Shown: positions 45,068 through 60,173 of the stretch, piece after piece
How the letters are laid out: every line of letters begins with the position of its first letter
Numbering within the stretch: the stretch's first letter is position 1
From: Botrytis cinerea B05.10
Lineage: Eukaryota > Ascomycota > Leotiomycetes > Helotiales > Sclerotiniaceae
Assembly (NCBI RefSeq): GCF_000143535.2
Contig: NC_037323.1
Location: 1,240,001 to 1,304,000 of the forward strand
DNA: 64,000 nucleotides
Direction: 5' to 3'
The notes under the pieces: generated by a model
The model's input: the letters and a program-made list of their open reading frames with translations, nothing else
What the model was told of the DNA's origin: nothing
Databases searched by the model: none
Translations under genes and position numbers: made by a program

Positions 45068-48000
45068 ATGTTTTCTCTCATTCTTTCCTCTTCGGTTCAG
45101 CGAAACGTCCGAACAACTTCACGCCTTCCATTTTCACATCAAAATGAACCGCAGCCACGCCTTCCATCCTGCAGTGACATATTTACCCCAAATGAAGCAC
45201 TTTTCCTGTCATTTTCTTTCAATTCTCATCCAACAATCAAGCACACAGCAACATCGCTACAAATTTTGCTCTCCCAACCTACCACAGCCACCAGACACAC
45301 ACTCAAGCAACTCTTGCTTCTCTACATTAAACATAAGCTACCCCTTGCTCTTTTTCACAAAGATTCTTTCTCACCCCAATCTTTCATATATCTTGAGACT
45401 TGCTTTCTGATGAAGATCGGTGTCAAACCTTCAGATTTGGCATACCACGTTTTCTGCCCTTTCTATCCTCTCACTCTACACAAAGAAGAGACGTTGGCAG
45501 ACATTTTGCGTTTTCCAAAGTATTCAAGAGAAGCATTCCTCAAGGATATCGCTGCTCATTTTGATTCCAAACCTGTTTCTGAATCGGACTCTGTCGACTC
45601 AACTCCATTACATTCCGCGCAAGACTCGGAACCTTCGGCACTGGCTCAAAAGGCTTTTCAACTTGCTGAGCTCCGCACAAAGGAGTGGATTTTCGGCGGT
45701 GACTCTTCTGTGGAAGGACTTTCCTACGATTATTCACAGACATCTGGGACTGATAATTCAGACAGTTCTAGTGAGGTTTTTTTCTTCTGCCATTTTGTTT
45801 CCCAGGTTGAGATGCTAATTCTTTCCAGGAGATACAAACTCTTCTTCAGAGCAGAACTGTAAATTAACTCTTCTGCAACACGCTTGGACAAGGTTGTGGA
45901 CAGCACTGTTACATAAGGAGTACAACAGCATTGATTTGGAATTAACAGACTTGCTGCTAAAATATTATTCAATTCAGGCGCCTACTTTGACCAAGAAGGC
46001 AGAAAAACGAGAATAATGGTTCATTATGAGCAAAGAAAGCCGCGGCTGGTGCTTAGAAATGTACAGGATAGAGAAGCCGATTCTCCAAGGTTAGTTTTAA
46101 GGCAACAAAGACAGGAGCCTCCATTCTCAAATGGCAACAATACAGCAAACTTACCACTGCAAATGGCCTATCTTCCACAACCTTACCATGGTCAATATCA
46201 GAATATGGTCTCCAGCTCTTTGCAGTATGCTACTTTACAATCTCAGCTGCCAATGACATATAACGTTCCGCTGAACATCAATATGACCCCTGGCCATGTG
46301 GCATTGCAGACAGTTGATCATCGTAACTTGACTACCCATAGCGGCCGAGGTCTTGAAGGAGGCGAGGAAATGTATGCTGGATGTACTCCCGTTGTCGAGG
46401 AGCGTCGGGATGAGCACACAGGGAGGGTATCCCCACGAGTTGCTTTACGCACTATGATGCAGCAAGCTCTTAGACCAAGTGAACAACGCGAAAAGTTTGA
46501 ACGCCAAACACATTATACTCAGCATTCTCACTATCCTCGAGACATGTTTGGATTAAGCTCGCGTGGCGTCAGTGTGGCATCAGATACTTCGATTTGTCTC
46601 CATATTGACAGAACTCTTGAGGCTAGTATTCGAGAGCAGCTTGCTCGTTCTGGTCTACTCCGAGATTGCCCAGACCCGGAATATGTCAACAGGCCGATGG
46701 CAGTAGATCCTTCGATTGTCTCGTGTGGACGAGCCTTGAAGCAGCAAACACCATTTCATAATCACAGACTCCAATATTCTTTCAGTCAGCCGCAACCTTT
46801 TGAAGAAATCAAAATTAACCGAGAGCTCTCACGGCCACCTCTTTCAATCAGCACGTCACCTTCCAAAGTTCCAAAAAATACAGGGATTCCAACTTATAAA
46901 ACAGTTGTGGCACATTCAAGTTCTCCACAAATTCAGAACTACAGGGGTGTCGATTCGGTGATCAAAGAACCCAAGAGAAGAGATAATCCACAGTCGTACA
47001 AGGTCGAAGCGGGATCAAAATTCTTGACCAAAGATGACTACACTCCTACCAAAAGAATCGTTGGCTACTTTATAGAGTCTTCTGGCGAAAGCCCTAAATC
47101 TGCCAAGAGGTACCCCATTCAGTCTCTTAGCAGTCATGAAGAGACAACGCCCAAGCCTTTCAGATACCCTGTCAAAAATCGCTTGGGTGGTGCTTCTGAA
47201 CCAGAAATGACACAGTCTCTCATCAGAGATGAAAAATACAAAGCGAACAAGAGTGAGGAAACACCCAAGGTACCGGCACCTTTGACAGAAACCACCGAGG
47301 ACGAATCTCCCATTGAGCCGGTTGAGGCTATCAACACATGTGTTGCTAGTCCCAAGAAGCAAGCTTATGTTACAGTACAAGAAGTGTCGGATGATGACCG
47401 CATTGAAAGTCTAGGTGGCAACAATAAGGCAGATTTACTTGAGGACTGCATTAAATCTCTGGCTACATGGGAGAAAGGAGATCGTAAAGTTCTTCTTAAG
47501 CTATTGAAGATTCTGAAAAGACTTGATGATGAAGATGATGCCAAGCCTATCGAGGGTCTAAGGAATACCTATCCTACTAAAAGCAGCTCAAGAAAAGAAA
47601 AAGAACCCAGCTCCAACAACAGTCTTAACCCCAAGGCGGCATCTTTCAAAGACTTCAGTTCTGCGCGAGATCATATCACCGACACCCACCATGAGCGGCG
47701 AGGTCTCTCGTTACAGGAAGAAATTATACCAACCTCAAATGAAACATTACCGATGTTTTACCCGAAACCCCTAATGCCGATAGAACCGGTTTGGATCAAG
47801 ACTCAACAAAGGAAATTCATAACACCACCAAATCTTCCCATTCCATTCAAAACACATGTCGGTCGCAAGGTACCAGTCAAGACGACCCTGGATCCACCTC
47901 CAAATGAAGACGATGAAGGAAGAGTAGCCAAGGCAATGGACCCTCGTCTAGCAGGGCCACTTCTTACTCGATTCTACAATAAATATCCGTTGACTGGTAC

Positions 48001-48196
48001 GGTGTGTCCAAATCCACCTTCACCTCCTCCAGCCGCCGTGAAGAATGCTGCAGAGATTCAAGAGGAGCTTGAACGCCTTTTGTTGCAAGAAAAGGAAAAG
48101 AAGGCTTTTGCAAATCCTTCAACCCTTAAAACTCGTTCATCAAAGGGAGCTGGAGCCAGAGCCAGTGGAGCTGAAACTTTGAAGTTTGCTCAGTGA
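45068..48196 (+). CDS. Large low-complexity protein, three exons
   Basis: The proposed model joins 45068-45770, 45829-45858 (a 30-nt microexon) and 45978-48196, giving 983 residues. Intron 1 (58 nt) has GTGAGG, a GCTAAT branch and TTCCAG. Intron 2 (119 nt) has GTAAAT, a GCTAAA branch and TTCAG. Both leave the same phase, so the microexon can also be skipped (45771-45977 as one intron) without losing frame. If intron 2 is retained, the first frame ends in TAATG at 46014-46018, whose ATG starts a 726-codon frame identical to most of exon 3. The long part is rich in Pro, Ser, Lys and Gln, with short helical segments near the C-terminus. The start is uncertain: ATG 45068 and ATG 45411 both have weak context. 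Family and function are not recognised. Confidence 0.65.
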
Positions 48197-48928
48197 TCAA
48201 TAATGAATAATGAATCACGGATAATGGATTAAAAAAGCGGAAGTATTGATTATAATAGTATATCACTATTTCTGACAATAGTATTATTTTAAGATAGCGG
48301 CGATGCTTACGCAGAGCAAAACGAAGCAGAGAAGCAGAAAGCCCTTGTGTATGATTAATAATTGTGGTAGTCTTGAATTTTAGCCCTTTTTTTACTTGCG
48401 ATTCAATGCTTGTATGTCTTCTGTTTGCAATATTTGCTGCGTGATCAACTTCCTTATATTTGCTTGATGCTCTAGGAATATCCATCGATACTTGATTGCT
48501 CTCATAATTGGTTTCAAGATATCAAATATACACATATCAATGAGGACAAACTCTTGAAACCAACCTCGATCATGTGATTTGCTCGTTGCCAACAAACGGG
48601 ACGAAAGCGGTCATTACGGCCGCTATGTCCGCATCGGGCTTACCATCAAGAGCTCAATATCTTTTGTTCATTGCAAACGTAATGGGTTAATTGAGCGACT
48701 CCTACATTTATCAAGGTTATTTGAGTTATAAAATCACATATACACACTTAGTTTCTATATGCGACGATAACTTATATTTGATTGGTCATTATAACCGTGA
48801 CCGTACGAAATCTCATAGCTCTGAAGCTACGAGTACTTTGTTCTTCAACCCTTCTACCTCCCGTTTCAACAAGAATATATTTCTTTACACCACAAGTCAC
48901 CGCACATTACTATTCAACCGCCATCAAT
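48197..48928. other. Intergenic between tandem genes
   Basis: Terminator region of the upstream gene and promoter/leader of Med1. Frames on both strands here are antisense or leader shadows. The C/T-rich stretch at about 48840-48920 is typical of fungal promoters just before the start codon. Confidence 0.5.
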
Positions 48929-51081
48929 ATGGCCACTCCAACGCCAGGAAAGTACCCCGGTGTAGCAGCGACACCTCCAGTCTCAACCCCATTTTCTACA
49001 TCCCATCTAGCCTTTTCTCCCCATGGACCGCGTTCTGTTGTGCCTTCTCCCTCTCAAATCAAAAAGTCTAGTCCTGCAGGAACCTCAATGTCGAATCAAG
49101 CATACAGTATGGGGATGGTGGGATTTGACAGTCCGTCTGCGGCGTTGGCTTTAGGGATGGGTGCGGATGTCGTAGGAGATTTGGGCATTGATTTACAAGG
49201 AATTGGGGTATTGGGTGGTGGCCCGGGGAAGGATGAAGAGGAGAAGAGGAGGCGGTTGATGGGCTGTGTGGAAATTTTGAAAGTGAGTTTAGTTGGTTCA
49301 AAATGGTAGAAAAGGAAGGAGATGTTATGCATGGATGGTTTGATTGGGCAATGCTAATGCAATTTGTACAGCCTAATAAAGGACGACTTAGTGAGGCAGG
49401 ACTCGAACGACTAGCACGAAGGGTTGGATTAGAATGTTTGTGGGAAGATATGATGGGAAGCGCCAGTAATGGACGCACACTTATTATAGCAGGGAATGCT
49501 CTTGCGCTCGACATCGATTTTGCGAATAATATCGTTCAAAAAGTTTCACTATCATTTCCCGATGCGCCGGAATCAGTAACCAAACATGAGAAGACAGCTT
49601 CAGATATACTTTTGAGGGATTTGCAATTCGAGGCCGGAGAGAGTCCATTGACCAAAATGCTAGATCGATTTGCAGCGAACCTAGAGAGATTGACTATGTT
49701 GGATAAGTTGAGTGTTATACCTGGGCTCAATTGTCATGAGGCGGTTGCTGGAATCTTTTGCAGTTTGCATAAGTTACATAGTTGGGAGGTGGGAAGGCTG
49801 AAGGAGAACGAGATGTTAGGAATGGGGGATGAGGACGTTGTGAGGGCTGCTATGTGTACTAGGAGTGGCATACCGATCATGCATTCAAGAGAAAGACTAG
49901 GATTAAGTATCGATTATTGGCAGGAAAAACGACGGATTCCAACAAAGGGGAAGAAACAGAACAGAAAGACATGGTCGTTATTGGTAGAGGTTGCGCCGTT
50001 ACCTTCAATGGGAGTGGGTGTATATACTCCTTTGCGTGTATCTGATAAGTGGATATCAGATGATGTTCAGCAAGCCAATCCGGCAGTTGATGATCTATTC
50101 CGAGCAGCCCAATTACAAGAGGGGCCGATTTTGAATTGGCTAGAACCTGACAATACCCTTTTACCGACAAGTCCCGATATCAAGTCTAGTGACCTAAACG
50201 TTGGGACGCAAAAATTCCCAGAAGCAATGTTCGTTGCGAAATTCGATCCACCAGTTGTAGTACCATATGCCATCGCGATGCAGATCTACCAATCGACACA
50301 AACGCCCTTTGATTTTTCAGAAATCACAACGTTTGATGGACTTATGTTTCCGTTAAGTGCGGAGGAAGCTTTGAAAACTAACGAGACACAGGCCAGAACT
50401 ATCAACGTAGAGAAAAATGTCTCGGTTTGGGATAGAGAGGGAAAGAAAGAGGCAAAGCAACATTTTAATACTTTGTATATTGAGAAGATCGATTATGGAA
50501 GGAAGGTGGAAGAAGTATCGTTTAGTCACCCAAGACAATTGGTGGAGATGTTGCCATGTTTAAGACAATTTGCTTTGTTGAGTACTGTGTTGAGGAAAAG
50601 TTTTGAAGCAGAGGAAAGGTCAAAATCAAAATCGAGAGGACCATCAAAATCTGAACCCCTATCAAAATCTTCCGAAATAGACACTCTGAACCCTCCGACA
50701 AAGAAACAGGAATTTGAGGACTTTATGAAAGGTATCATTGCAACGCCGACATCAAAATCGGTTCTGGAGGAATCGAAAAAGGAGAAGAAAGGCGAATCAA
50801 CGCATCTAGATGTTTCTTTAACATTAACTCCAGTACCAAGAGTGGAAATAGTATTTGAGTTCAAGAAGAGAAGCGCGAATGTGATCTTCGAGATTCAGGG
50901 GAATGGGAGGGTGGTGGTTGCACAGGAGAATATTCTCAATGGAATGGGAGAGGATGAAGTGATGGATGGAATGGGAGAAGAAGGGAAAGCAAGAACATTA
51001 ACGAGTGAAGATTTGGGTAGGATGTTGGAGGTTTGTGAGGATTTGGGGGTTTGGGTTGAGTGGATTAAGGGGAGGTTGTAG
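48929..51081 (+). CDS. MED1: Mediator complex subunit 1 (Med1)
   Basis: Two exons, 48929-49282 and 49372-51081, give 687 residues. The 89-nt intron has GTGAGT, a TGCTAAT branch and TACAG and restores the family sequence across the junction (EILK joined to the GRLSEAGLERLARRVGLECLWE region, the hallmark of fungal Med1). Med1 belongs to the middle module of Mediator, which links activators to RNA polymerase II in the nucleus. The N-terminal 90 residues are Pro/Ser/Gly-rich. The conserved domain runs from about 95 to 470, followed by a Lys/Ser-rich linker and a conserved C-terminal block. The ATG at 48929 (CAATATGGCC) is preceded by a C/T-rich leader. The identification is from recognisable family sequence, not a search. 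It is convergent with SNF1; the Flipper-like relic lies between. Confidence 0.85.
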
Positions 51082-52551
51082 ATTGGGTCTTATTTGGGAT
51101 GTGCACCAATAGCACGAGAACAGGATGGAGGAGAGAATGCTACGTATATGAGTGTATGATACCCAGGAATTTGCCATCTATTTATTAATTCGTTCTACTA
51201 GTACATGTCATATCATGCAAGTGATATCAAATGTTCTTCCCAAGACTTTTGATGTAAAAAATTGGAAAGGAAAAGAAGAAGAAAACGATATCTAGAGTAG
51301 AAACCCGAAGTCGAGGTTCTGACATACAGATTTCCTCGCTTTCCATGGGTTTAGTTAAGTAAAATCAAAGAAGAAACAAGTATGTCCAGGGAATCCAAAA
51401 ACACAATACCCATCTCACCAAAAACACTCACACGGAGACAATATACACACTACTTACTCAAGTATCTCCACCCACCCACCCAAACATTTCCATTCCATCC
51501 CCTCCAAAATCTCCCTCATTTCAGCCTCCCTGCAAACTCTCTCGTGGTCCTCCACCTCCCCCTCCCCCTCCCCCTCCGCACCCACCAACAACATCGCTAC
51601 CCCCACCCATCCCATCCGTATTCATCCACACCCGCGCCTTTTCCCCATAGCTAAATATCTCACGATTTCCAATCTTCGCTCTCCAGCCGCGAAATCCAGC
51701 GCCCGCGCCCCATTTCAGTTCGCTTCGGTTCCTTTTCTCTGCGCGCCGTGCTCGAGATAATCTATCGACTTCGCGATGTCTATTCGTGACTTTGCGGTAA
51801 GGGGGCGGTTGTACTTGTGCCTTTTGCTAAGGGTTGGATTGGTGTTGATGGCGAGATGGATGGTTGTGCAGGGGAGGTGGGAGATGGGTGTTGGGGTGTT
51901 TGTGGTCGCGACGCGGTATTTGATGTTTTTTTTTTTTTTTTTTTGGAATTGGGGGATGGGGTGGTGGATATGTATATGCATATGCATATCAATATTGATA
52001 TTAAGTGCGTGGGCTGGGCTGAGCTGAGCTGGACTGGGCTGGACTGTGATTAGGAGACGCAGACTCAAGAAGGAAAAGGAGGGGGTGGATGCGATGGCGA
52101 TTACGTCATGATAGGCGAGGGGATACTTTTGCGCTGTGCGGAAAGACAGGGTTCTTTCTGATGTGGAGATGGTATTGTAGCTTGCGGTTAGGGTTGGGAG
52201 GGGAGTGAGGAGATAGGATGGGTATATTCATTTGTAAACTGAGAGATAATTTCTCAGCGGTCAAGCGCTCATTATTAATGAATACATACATACATACATA
52301 CATACATACATACATACATACATACATACATACATACATACATACATACTATAAATAATTCATCGCCCTTTTTTTTTCTTACAGTACATCTTCCATCTTC
52401 TATCTTCTATTTTGCGTATATACATTACACTAAAGAGGAAGGAAAGCAAGGCACAGAATCGAGAACCGTCAAAAGGATCAGAAGCTAGTATTTCCAGATC
52501 GCGGGGGTAGAGGAATAAATTAATGTATATATGTATATATATATATATATA
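51082..52551. other. Intergenic, low-complexity DNA
   Basis: Contains C-rich CCACCC/CCCCCT runs (51465-51640), a T18-type run near 51927, a TATGCATATGCATAT palindromic stretch (51971-51990) and the (CATA)n tract. Many spurious frames arise from these; none is supported. Confidence 0.55.
52283..52348. repeat. (CATA)n microsatellite
   Basis: About sixteen uninterrupted CATA units, which create a false Met-Tyr-Val-Cys frame on the minus strand. Confidence 0.95.
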
Positions 52552-54402
52552 ACGTGGTTTATTATCGGATCGCCAATATCATCGGGTCGTCACTTTTTAT
52601 ATTATTCAATCATTTTAAATCTATATTATTCAACAATAATTGAATCAATTGATTAAAACTATTCAGAATTTAATAATCTAGGATCTATTATATTGTTTTG
52701 ACAAGTTCTTACATTATATTCTATCTTTCTATATTTATTACAACATTGAATAGAAGTTGTTTTCTTATTAGAATTCTCCTCTTTTTGATGTTCGTTGTGT
52801 TGAATTTGAATATCAACTTTTTATTGAGATAATATATTAAGAGCCTTTTGTTTAGTGAATACTCCTCCTTGATGTAATTGAGTTTTTTTTGTGTGTCGAT
52901 ATTTGCTTAATGCTTTATTCGCTACCCGAAGTATATGATTCTCTGTATTCAAAAGTGTATTTTTATAAGCTAATCTCTTTGTACTTTTAACTAAAGCTAA
53001 TATAATCTCAAATATAAGTATAGAAAAGCTTGCTTGATAATAAGTTATTCGAGATTTAATTAATATTGATTATAAAAAAGCTTTAATTGAATTGCAAGGG
53101 ATTCGAGAGATCTATTGTTTTAAATCGAAAAAGGAAAGGGTAAATATTCGAATTCGAATATTCAATTTCGAAAGAATAGTTTCAGGGTTAAATGGTATTA
53201 AATCTGCTCTTCGAAACCTTGATTTCATATTCTGAAAGGTAATTGATTTTTCGTATACAATTTTGAAAGTTATAAAGAATTCAACCTTCGAAATATATTT
53301 AATATATACTTTAATAAATTTATTAATTTGATTATTATATAAACATTTTAGATTATTAAAATAATTAATATCAAATAATTGAATTAAATAATTTGAATGT
53401 AATAATAAATGTAAATATATAATATTGTTTTTTTTACAATATATTTGAAAAACTATAGATTCATAGCTTTTATATTTATCTAATATTAATATTCGATATT
53501 TGTTTTTTCTTTGATTTTTGGTATGCTTATTGAAGTATTTCAATTATTCTAAATTTGTTTTATTATTTGTTCATCCATTCGATATAAGTTTAATAGTTTA
53601 TTTCATAGAAAGATTGGTTTCAATATATCAATTGGAAAAATGAATCTATTTTTGAACTATTAGAAATAAGAAAATAGTTTCACCCTTTTTATTTTTATAT
53701 ATTATTGTTATAATTCATTCTCGATTATCTAATTGTACTGATTTATTTCTACTATATTTTTTAAAGCTAATAACAATCATTGTTATATATATAATCTCTA
53801 TTATAAAGTTTGTTTTATTGAAATTGTAGAAATCTTTATTCAAAATATTATATTTCACTTGTATATTTGCAATTAATCGAAACTATTTTTTAATAAGCTT
53901 GGAATCTTTACAAAAAGCTTTTTGAAAGTCATAAATACAATTAAAATGTATCTTTAATTTGATTCGATGCTTTACAAATCGATACATTCAAAACTTCTCA
54001 ATATATTTTTCATTTCTCGATTTAAGAATATAATTCATTATATCTTCCATATTCTTTAATTTAAATAAAAATCCTTTTGAATTTATATCGAATATATATT
54101 AAATAATCATCTTTTCTTTTAATTCTATAATTTTATAATAATTCGTTTGAATTTCCATTTGACTATTTTAACCATTGATTCTATCGTGTAATATAAATCA
54201 AAATATTATATAAAGTTTTGTAGCTTTAGTAATTAATAGATTTTTAGATTTATAAATAACTTGAATAACTAAAATGATTCGGATTTCTTTTGATGAGGTT
54301 TCTATAATAATTTGTTGAGATATCGTGTATTGAAATTGAGATGGTTGAATAGTATAAAAAATGGCGATCCGATGATATTGGCGACCCGATAATAAACCAC
54401 GT
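52552..54402 (-). mobile_element. Flipper-like pogo DNA transposon, RIPed but full length
   Basis: This 1851-bp element has terminal inverted repeats of about 60 bp: the left end ACGTGGTTTATTATCGG is matched by the right end read backwards, with a few transitions. TA flanks both sides (52550-52551 and 54403-54404), the pogo/Tc1-mariner target duplication. From memory, Flipper of Botrytis cinerea is about 1.84 kb with TIRs of about 48 bp, a close fit. The transposase lies on the minus strand and is destroyed by stops. It lies between the 3' ends of Med1 and SNF1, where it disrupts no gene. Confidence 0.85.
52650..54250 (-). pseudogene. RIPed pogo-type transposase
   Basis: The best block (53112-53543) carries the DDE core of pogo transposases: the catalytic Asp in LILDKYKSY and the second in QLFDINYF are kept, followed by the conserved ITFKIVYEKSITFQN and FRRADLIPFNPE motifs. 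Further downstream (52650-53100) are traces of the lysine-rich tail. Upstream the N-terminal half is not readable. C-to-T type decay is general, but short stretches keep good similarity. Boundaries are approximate. Confidence 0.75.
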
Positions 54403-55294
54403 TACCATTTTTACAAAATCAAAATCCACAGCAAAGGAATCTCCTCGGTGGCACAACCAAAGAATGAAGTTCTCACAATTATCCACCTTACCTACCACAT
54501 GATGACTTGAAAACAAGTCTTCTCGCTTCCGTCGCATACTTCATATTTTCTTTCGCGTACTTTTATCCGGATTCAGATAGTGAATGTATCAGAAAATTCG
54601 AAGTACGCGGTTCAAGCCCGCAAGTCCAAACAATTCTCAACAGTTATATGCATATTCACATCCATGTTCTGGTTTCATTGTATAATCTGTAAAAGTCAAG
54701 TAAACCAGATTCAGATATCTTAATTTCTTTAGCTACATTTGTATTTGCATCACTCTTGATTTTTGGCAATCTCCAGGTAAGTCTGCTTTCAAATTCCCTC
54801 GTCACTCTCCACCATTCCCTCCCTCTCTGAACCATAACCCTTCCCAAATTCAAGTCGAGCAAGCCACAAGTAAGACATGTTTATCTCCCAAAGTTCCCTG
54901 GATAGTAGTAAATACCTCCATGATGATAAAACAGAACAGAAAAGTAATCTGTAAATCGCGAGACCGCATAGAACTCCACACTACGCCTCTTTCAATTCAA
55001 TCATCCATTGTGATCCGTTCCAGTCCATGCAATTCGCCAGTCCATCCATAATAAACACAAGCCAGTATGCCAATCAAGTCGAGTCGAGGTAGTAGCAGCA
55101 AGGTATAGAATCACCCTCTTGCCATAATTTTAATACCCGATTCTCCGAAGCCGATTCCATCCACATCCACATCCCAAACTCACTCCCCATACCGAAAAAT
55201 AAATATATAAAATTTTCATTGCTCATCATCGTAACTTTCACGATAATTATTGTCATACCAAAGAAACTGAACGATTCAATAACCAACGAACCAT
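54403..55294. other. Intergenic, 3' flank of SNF1
   Basis: No gene supported. A GGTTCAAGCCC motif at about 54610 resembles a tRNA B box, but no A box or cloverleaf fits around it. Confidence 0.5.
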
Positions 55295-57762
<2,468 letters not shown>

Positions 57763-59190
57763 GACTACGTCTGTAGGATGGTTCAATGTGGTTGAACGGT
57801 GGTTGAGTGACTCGGGGTAATTGTTCCGTTGTCGTTGCTTCAACCCCACCAAAGATGATTTCTGGTGGCTTTCAGCAGGTCCTAGGTTGATACAAGCTTC
57901 AGATCAAATGTGAATCACCTGGTGTGAGTAATAGTTGCGGAGTAGGTGGTGAAAGAGTCAGAAATAATTCCAAGGGTATAACAATTATTGAGTGAATAAC
58001 TTGAAAGAGTCTTCTGTTGAGATCCGTAAAATGGAGAAACCTAAACCTGATGAAGGAAAAGTTGATTTGTGGTTCCCGTTCTCAACCAGAATCCGACAGA
58101 GGTGGTCGATGCGGGAAGCTCTGGGTAGATAGGGAGGTAGTTTTAGCGATATCTGGGGAAGTGAAGGGGCCGTAGTAGTGTAACATTGAAATCGTTACTA
58201 GTGCAAGGGGGGGAGAAGAAGCAATCAGAGGAGGTGGATGGGAAAGTTCTTTGTATTTGCATCTATGTAATTCGTCCGATGTGCTGAATTTCATGTGAAG
58301 GCAAAGGTAGATAGATAGGTAGGCGACGTTGAGATGATAGAACTCTCGTATGTACTTTTATTGCTATTTTTTCTCCAATATCATTCACACGAACGCTTTC
58401 TCTCCATCGACCATTGAGACCCGACTCACGAGATTAAACTCCCAACCTATCTATAGTGCCAACCCATCGAGAAGTACCTATATCGTAAAGCAGTTAACTC
58501 ACTCACACAATACAAATCAATGACTTCATATTCCGCAGAGGAAACCTACATTTTACCCCTTGGCACAACCTACATAGTCGTAGCGAGACATGTACCGGTA
58601 CTCATCCAAGGTCTGCCAATCACACGTGGAACGAACGACACGATAGAGTTCATGACGAAATCAGAAGGAAACCTACCTGGGTACCTCGCAATCAACGCTC
58701 GAGTGAATCCAGAAAGTCTTGGGAATGTCTATAACGACATATGTTGGGATTTTGAATACACCTCCCCTAGCATCATGGCAACTATCAGCATGTTATCCTC
58801 CGTACAATCCAAACAATATCCATCCATATTGTGTCGTTGATTCTGCTCCCCCTTCAAAGTTCACTCGTCTTGCGGTTGAGCACCCGATGTAAAGTTGCCA
58901 ACTATCAAGGAACTCAAATCTACTCAGCTCTCACAGAAGCGCCAGGTACTATCAATCATCTCTATATGAATGATCAAAGCCAAAATCCAAAGAATCATCA
59001 AATCCAAACTCCCCACAAGATACCTCCCCTCCCATCTACCAGCCCTGCCCACCCGCTTACTAATCTTCCCCCAAGCTAATTTCCTAATCGAGCAATCCAC
59101 ATCTTGATATCTTATCGAAAAATTAAATACTTTACATGCCCAGCACTCCCCCCTCACCACCAATCAACATCTCCTCATCATCCAACAAAA
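57763..59190. other. Upstream region of SNF1 with a doubtful 106-codon frame
   Basis: This region lies between the divergent starts of SNF1 and the gene at 59191. A plus-strand frame at 58520-58840 (106 codons, ATG in CAAATGA) has even composition but no motif, and I cannot show that it is a gene. The part near SNF1 (57763-58330) is probably its promoter and a long leader. Confidence 0.4.
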
Positions 59191-60173
59191 ATGTTACTCT
59201 CAACCTCTCGCGCATTGCCGCACACATTGCGCGCAATAACTCGATCCCACGCTACTACGTTCGCAAATATACGACACTCAGTCTCAACATTAAAGGAAAA
59301 TCCCAATATTGTTTGTTGCCCCTCCTCTCACGGTCAAATCCTCCCCCATTATCTTTCCTTTCTCCCCATCCCCAACCCAACAAACCCAACTCCCCTCATT
59401 CCCACCCCCCCCTCCACACCACAGCTCAACAAAGCTAACCTCCTCCTAGTACATCCACCCACCCACCTCTTCCTCCCCCCAAACCCACACTCTAACCCTC
59501 CTACCCACCACCCCACCCACCACCTCCCTCTCCCTCGGCACCGCCACCACCCTCCCCGTCACCCCTCAATCCTTCACCCCCAACCCGCAATTCCTCCCCT
59601 TCCTCTCCACCATCCTCAAAAAATACGCCCATCAAGACCCACAACTCCATTCACAAGCCGCCGCCTTCGCCACGACCACGACACACTTCTCTCTCTCGCC
59701 CCCTTCATCCTACCGTCAAAACAAAGGCGGAAAGTCTTCCAAAGGAAAAGATTCCGGAGCACCACCCAGTGCCAGTCAAGGTATTTTCTCCACTCCCTCC
59801 TCCCAAATCCCCCTTCATCTCCATCTACCATACACGACCCCTCCCCTGCTCGTATTTCCCAAGCCCATAATTAACCCCTCTTCAAGGCGGCGCCGGCTCC
59901 GGCGGCCATGGCGGCTACATCCACCTCTCCGACACGCGCGCACCCCCCGACTACGGCCGCATCGCCTACCCCGAAGATATATTTGGATCCCTCGAAGTCG
60001 ACGCGACCGGACAATTTGTCGAAGGAGATTCTGGGAACGCGCCTGGAAATTGGCAAGACTCGGGAACCTACCGTATAGTGACACGTGAGGGAATTTTCGG
60101 CTTACCAGATTTCTTGAGGGGAAAATTGGTGGAGGCGTTGGAGGAGGAGGAGAAGAAGATTAACGGAAGCTAA
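59191..60173 (+). CDS. Conserved fungal protein of unknown function, predicted mitochondrial
   Basis: Three exons (59191-59310, 59450-59780, 59887-60173) give 245 residues. Intron 1 (139 nt) uses GTTTGT and ends GCTAACCTCCTCCTAG; intron 2 (106 nt) ends TTCAAG. The raw frame from the same ATG runs into proline-rich nonsense, so splicing is needed to recover the coherent C-terminal part. The first about 35 residues have Arg, Ser, Thr and Ala but almost no acidic residues, as in a mitochondrial targeting signal. The C-terminal domain (about 150-235: GYIHLSD, RIAYPEDIFGS, SGTYRIVTREGIFGLPDFL) is a pattern I associate with conserved Pezizomycotina proteins without a known role. It is followed by an acidic-lysine tail. 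Confidence 0.75.

Noticed and set aside
54590..54640. tRNA gene suggested by a B-box-like GGTTCAAGCCC
   Set aside because: No A box, acceptor stem or cloverleaf can be placed around it.
59136..59438. Plus frame of 100 codons starting at 59136
   Set aside because: Conflicts with the spliced model starting at 59191, which has matching introns and a coherent C-terminal domain.
59815..60084. Minus-strand Arg-rich frames at the mitochondrial-type gene
   Set aside because: Antisense shadows of exon 3 of the plus-strand gene, caused by its GC-rich codons.
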